From Beroe forskalii (lineage: Eukaryota > Ctenophora > Nuda > Beroida > Beroidae): a stretch of DNA of 64,000 nucleotides. Below are positions 59,801 through 64,000 of this stretch, in pieces; within the stretch, counting starts at the first letter, position 1; the number at the start of each line of letters is the position of its first letter. The notes beneath the pieces are model-generated. The model was not told the DNA's origin, searched no databases, and saw only the letters and a list, made by a program, of their open reading frames with translations. The translations under genes were made by a program, and so were the position numbers. Where the stretch lies: NCBI GenBank assembly GCA_011033025.1, contig WFMF01000477.1, positions 62,001 through 126,000 of the forward strand, written 5' to 3'.

Positions 59801-60972
59801 CCCTCCGCCCGTCATTCATTAATCAAACGATATGTGTAACAGGATGGGTAGCAAGTATTTTCAATCCCAATCACCAAGACGCTCATTTATTCAGGCGCCC
59901 GAGACAGCCTGAGACTGGAGGCAGGGCTGTGTCTCTATGGCAACGACATAGACGAGACCACCACTCCTGTGGAGGCTGCTCTCATGTGGACTATCAGTGA
60001 GTGGGGACTCCGTGACTGGGGTGTGGGGATAGTGATCTGGGTGGAATAACCTGTTTGAGTGTTAGATATTCATATCAAATAACACGACCAAGATAGAATT
60101 AGGAGAGTCTATTACGCAAGACATCGTTATAAATATATGAGCATCTCACAGGAAAAATGGCACTCTGGTGCAAATTTCAGAATAATCCTGGTCCTAGTCC
60201 TATGTGGTGATTGACTTTAAATCCTTCCCCTCCCAGGCAAGAGACGCCGTGCTGCCAGGGACTTCCCCGGAGCAGGGGTAATCATGGACCAGTTCGAAGC
60301 GAAGCCTAAGTCAGGGAAGAGAAGGGTTGGGATCGTAGTGGAAAAGGCGCCAGGCAGACCCCACTACCCTGTACTGAATACTGACGGTGCTGTAGTCGGG
60401 GAGATAACCTGGGTTGCCATATTGAGCCGCGTTACTATTGTGACATTCTGTGTTACTACTACTGGTTACTGAGGTAACATCCTGTGTAACTATTGGTTCC
60501 TGAGGTAACATCCTGTGTTACTATTGGTTACCCCCGTTGCTAAGGTGACAGGTCATAACGTGTTTCAGGGGAGATAACGAGTGGGTCCCCCTCGCCCTGT
60601 ACCAAGCAGAACATCTGCATGGCTTACGTGGATCACAAGTACATCAAGAACGGCACCCCTCTCCAAGTGCAGGTGAGATTCAGTTCAAACTGTGTGAAAA
60701 CACTGGAGTCACATATTCTGATATTCTGGGAAACGAGTCATACTTTTCAAGTTCCAATTAGGAGCGGTCGTCGGACGATATTCGAAATTCGAATTCGATA
60801 TTAGAAATCCCACAGTTTGCTCTCTTGCTAGACGTTGTCTGGCCCATATTTCAACATCTCTTTGTGTGTTTCTCACAATTTCCTGGTGGTGCAGGTTAAG
60901 AAGAAGGTGTTTCCAGCCACTAAAGTAGCGATGCCGTTCCAGCCAACCAACTACTACAACCCTCCAAAGTGA
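56880..60972 (+). CDS. AMT: Aminomethyltransferase, mitochondrial (glycine cleavage T-protein), 11 exons
   Basis: Transfers the methylene group from the aminomethyl-lipoyl H-protein to tetrahydrofolate in the mitochondrial glycine cleavage system (known). Exons: 56880-56957, 58076-58204, 58393-58477, 58710-58873, 59065-59146, 59372-59514, 59690-59771, 59895-59996, 60237-60386 (or 60398), 60569-60672, 60895-60972. Exon 1 is a mitochondrial presequence ([20 protein letters not shown]). The mature part starts [20 protein letters not shown], which makes the ATG at 58043 intronic. Conserved segments: [60 protein letters not shown] and [11 protein letters not shown]. Length is 398 or 402 aa against 403 in human. 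The exon 9/10 junction is ambiguous (see findings). Confidence 0.93.
57105..57290. repeat. Dispersed repeat in AMT intron 1
   Basis: GGATCTGCAAGAGATCCAGA and neighbouring words match a block at about 22571-22650. The plus-strand frame over it is not coding. Confidence 0.5.
60399..60567 (+). repeat. ~32-bp repeat within AMT intron 9
   Basis: Two and a half copies of TGTGTTACTATTGGTTACTG-like plus AGGTAACATCC units make up most of this 170-bp intron. Confidence 0.75.
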
Positions 60973-61435
60973 ACAGGGCCTCCTTAATGTTGCAATATTT
61001 CAGATGACGTTCAGTTTTATATAGGATTTATATATTTTATCACGATACGTTTTTATTTTTATGAAAGGTTAAAATACTAATTAGCTGTTAGCGTAGAATT
61101 TGAAATGAAAGTAAAACTGTTTTTATCAGATAAAACAATTTCGTAAAGTTATGCGTATGATTTGAATTGGCGAGTTTGGAATATGTGTCTGTTGTGAGCA
61201 TTGGTCAATCCGGATATTCTTTCAAATTTAACTGCTCAACGCAGAAAAACACAGCTTTACCTTGGTGTCTCGACCTTTTGAAATTTGAGGCCGAGGTGCG
61301 GCGTATTACGCCGCGCTTGGGTAGTGCTCACTATAACAGATAACTATAAATAGGTAATTTTTGCTTTGGCTTTTGTGACGATCATATTTACATTTTACAT
61401 TCTATTCAAAAACAAAAGCAACGGTGACAGTTCCA
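60973..61435. other. AMT 3'UTR and intergenic
   Basis: AT-rich, no second gene seen. Confidence 0.4.
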
Positions 61436-61439
61436 CCTC

Positions 61440-61800
61440 CAGTTTTTGTCTGACGTCGTCAGACCCATTATTCGTGGCGCGCGCGCGAGGGGGTCAGGCA
61501 ACGCCTGACAATCCAGTTTTGGGTGCGCAGTTGCCCTAACCAGCGCCCTAGTTTCGCGCACGGAGTGTGCGGCAAGCCGTTGCTAGACGTTGCCTCGCCC
61601 CCGACGCGCGCGCCCCGGCTCGTTGGAAAAATATGGGGCAGACTTGTCAGACGTTGTCTGACTATTATTAATCAGTGCGTCGGCGGACGCGCGCGCGCCC
61701 GGCGAAGGGGTCTGACAAGGGCAGTCAACGTCTGGCTTGCTAAACACGTATATCCCTGTCTGCGTTGCGCGGCGCGCTTCCCCAGAACAGGGCTATAAAT
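61440..61800. mobile_element. GC-rich foldback MITE, copy 2
   Basis: Shares TTGCTAAACACGTATATCCCTG and TTGCCCTAACCAGCGCCCT (reversed) with 33560-33900. Inverted words include CAGACAACGTCTGAC-like TGTCAGACGTTGTCTGAC near 61645. The plus-strand frame at 61523-61798 is a by-product. Confidence 0.65.
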
Positions 61801-62895
61801 TCAGGGGCATCGGAGCAAATTTGACCCCGGTATTTACGGGGTCAAATTTACCCCCTATTTTGAAGGCTTTATACGCCGCGCGCTCCGTTGATTTGTTCGT
61901 TTTTACATTTGACTGATTTCTTCATTTTCAGGATTCGGGTTGGATCAAAGATTGAGTTTGACCAATCATTATCCAGTATTCACTCCTCACTGAACACCGA
62001 GCTGTGATGTGCTATCAATATCGTTCAAGTATTTTATGTGCCTTTTCTTGAGGTTGTTTTCAATAATCAATTTAGATCATTCATTTCATGCAGATATCTG
62101 TTAGTTCATGCTTTTTATAACTATCTTAATTTACTCATGTTATTTATATTGGATGGATTGTCATCAGTCATCGGTCCCAATTCCCATAAAGCATTCATTT
62201 TGGAAATCTATGTGCTGGTTCCAATGAGAGTGGGTATGATTCAATTCAAATTATTGGAAATTGACAAGTACCTACAGAATTGCGTTTTCAATCAATATAG
62301 ATGTAGATTGAATATTGATTTGTATTCTGTTTCTTTACTTGCTTGAAAGTAAATAGAGAAGTCAAATTAAACTGTCTCTTATACTAATTTTTGTTTGTCT
62401 GGGTGTTGTGAAATTCGTCTGGACATGATATATGCTACTTAACCCTATATTTCATTTTTATGATACGGAAGGAGTTTGAACCTTTGTCATTGTTTAGAAG
62501 TCTCTTCAATTCTGAGCTGCAAATGAAGTTATGACGTGATTTTGATTTCATTTATCTTTCAGGATCAGGATCTAATCAAGTAATATTATGACCTGGCAAG
62601 CTATGATTTCAGGCTGCTGTAAAGTGTAAGCTGCAATTGTTGGCATAATTATTTTCGAGTGAATTTCAATTATTTGAAAGCCAATTTTGGGTTTTTCCAG
62701 TTGCTTTGGCCCAAATCATCTCGATAATTTACTGACAAGCTTTCATATAAGTACCTTGCATATAATTCTGGAATTGCCCGTTAGCTAATATGCCAAGAAT
62801 TACAGCTTTACCGGTGATTTGGCAATAATTCTAAATTGAAAGGTATTGCATGAACGGCATGTGCCCATTAGGGTCAGATTTTTTCAAGTAAGGAG
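61801..62895. other. No gene recognised
   Basis: AT-rich sequence. The open frame at 62038-62346 has no family signal. Confidence 0.4.
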
Positions 62896-62899
62896 CATA

Positions 62900-63735
62900 T
62901 AGTCAGGGATGAAATGGAATCCCGTGCTTTTGGAATGTTAATAAGGAGTTAGGACCGGTTTCCGGTATTTTAGGCTATGCTGAATCGATCTAGCTATGCC
63001 GGCAATTTTTATTTCGATGCCGTCACCCTTTTTTGGCCACGCCCATTTTTGGCCTGTCGGAAGCCAAGATGGGGCAACTCGAAAATTATTTTTGCCATTA
63101 CATGGCAATTAGGGTATCAAAATAGGGGTTTTCTGGGGCGGGAAAAACGATGCAATGATTATTTTTACTTAAAAAAGTTCAGATGCAGAGTTACGGTGAC
63201 CACGCCCATTTTTGGGCTTGTGCGATGGCTGAAATTTGGAACCGATCGATTTCATACAAAAGGCCTCATGTGGGGTATCAAAATAGGGGTTTTCTGGGGC
63301 GAGAAAAACGATGCAATGATTATTTAAACTCAAAAATGTTCATATGCGGAGTTACGGCAGACCACGCCCATTTTTGGCCTTGCGCGATGGCTAAAATTTG
63401 GAACTCATCGATTCCATACTAAGGGCATCATGTGGGGTATCAAAATAGGGGTTTTCTGGGGCGAGAAAAACGATAAAATGATTCTTTTTACTCGAAAATT
63501 CTCATGAACGGAGTTACCGTGACCACGCCCATTTTTGACCTGGTGCGATGACTGAAAATTGGATCACATCAATTCCATACTAAGGGCATCATGTGGGGTA
63601 TCTACAAGGGTTTCCTGGGCCAGAAACACGATAAAACCATTAGTTTCTATCACAAATAGTCATTTGTGGAGTCATAGTGACCAGGTCACGGCCATTTTTG
63701 GCGCATGGATTCCATACTTGGCGCATGGATCCCAT
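62900..63735. repeat. Dispersed element with ~180-bp internal tandem repeat, copy 2
   Basis: Starts AGTCAGGGATGAAATGGAAT as copy 1 (34915) does, then carries about four to five units with GACCACGCCCATTTTTGG and TATCAAAATAGGGGTTTTCT. Units within this copy resemble each other more than those of copy 1 (TATCAAAATAGG here against TATCGAAATAGG there), suggesting independent homogenisation. Confidence 0.85.
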
Positions 63736-64000
63736 ACTTTTCCACTTTGAGCAGCTTGTGGGCTTTCAATATAGTGGTTTTCGGCTCGAAGCACACGACA
63801 CAATCATCAATTTTGATCAAAAGTGGTCCCCAGAATATGGGCAGATGGCGGCTGCGGCCATTATCCACCAGTGTGGAATACTGCTATACTAGTTTACCTT
63901 CTCTATCTTATTGCGCCTATTTGGGAACTTTTGGAACTTTGTCAGTGAGTTATACGATCGAGCTACTGGATTAATTTGAGATCCCTAGATAGGAGTATCT

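Overview
This is a repeat-saturated stretch of an intron-rich animal nuclear genome. The genes I recognise are metazoan and split into short exons with GT-AG introns: a MIER-type ELM2/SANT chromatin factor, a CTR/SLC31 copper transporter, BLOC1S2, COMMD9 and mitochondrial aminomethyltransferase (AMT). There are no bacterial operons. I cannot fix the phylum from sequence alone; an early-branching or soft-bodied marine invertebrate would fit the compact introns, Merlin-like and Harbinger-like DNA elements and abundant minisatellites. Three 100-N gaps (15284-15383, 31545-31644, 49380-49479) all abut tandem repeats.

Layout: 0.1-4.7 kb holds four minisatellites plus a small plus-strand gene of unknown function whose two visible introns are filled by X-box-like tandem repeats. 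4.9-7.4 kb is transposon debris. 7.8-10.6 kb is the MIER-like gene (minus, 10 exons). 10.9-14.0 kb is a G-rich 33-bp array and a 22-bp array. 14.3-14.9 kb holds three 3' exons of an unrecognised membrane protein (minus). 15-23 kb is mostly unannotatable, with a candidate first exon (20.2 kb, minus), a tRNA-derived SINE and a Cys-rich exon (23.1 kb, plus). 23.5-32.9 kb is a giant inverted-repeat structure built of three nested tandem-repeat families and carrying a decayed Merlin/IS1595-like transposase. 33-37.5 kb is MITEs and minisatellites. 37.6-43.6 kb is a four-exon unknown gene (plus) whose last intron contains a 64-bp array interrupted by an ORF1-only LINE (minus). 44.8-47.3 kb is foldback elements.

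47.36-48.12 kb has three exons of the copper transporter (minus). It is divergent from BLOC1S2 (plus, 51.05-52.19 kb), and a second 40-bp-satellite palindrome lies between them. COMMD9 (54.38-54.92 kb), a degraded RNase H-bearing non-LTR retrotransposon (55.46-56.83 kb, minus) and AMT (56.88-60.97 kb, plus, 11 exons) follow. The window closes with MITEs and a second copy of a dispersed ~180-bp-repeat element.

The genes do not form a pathway, although CTR, BLOC1S2 and COMMD9 all touch copper or endosomal membrane trafficking. The most unusual object is the 9.4-kb foldback composite and its apparent second copy at 48-51 kb. Splice sites were assigned by eye from reading frame, phase continuity and family resemblance; no alignment or transcript was available.
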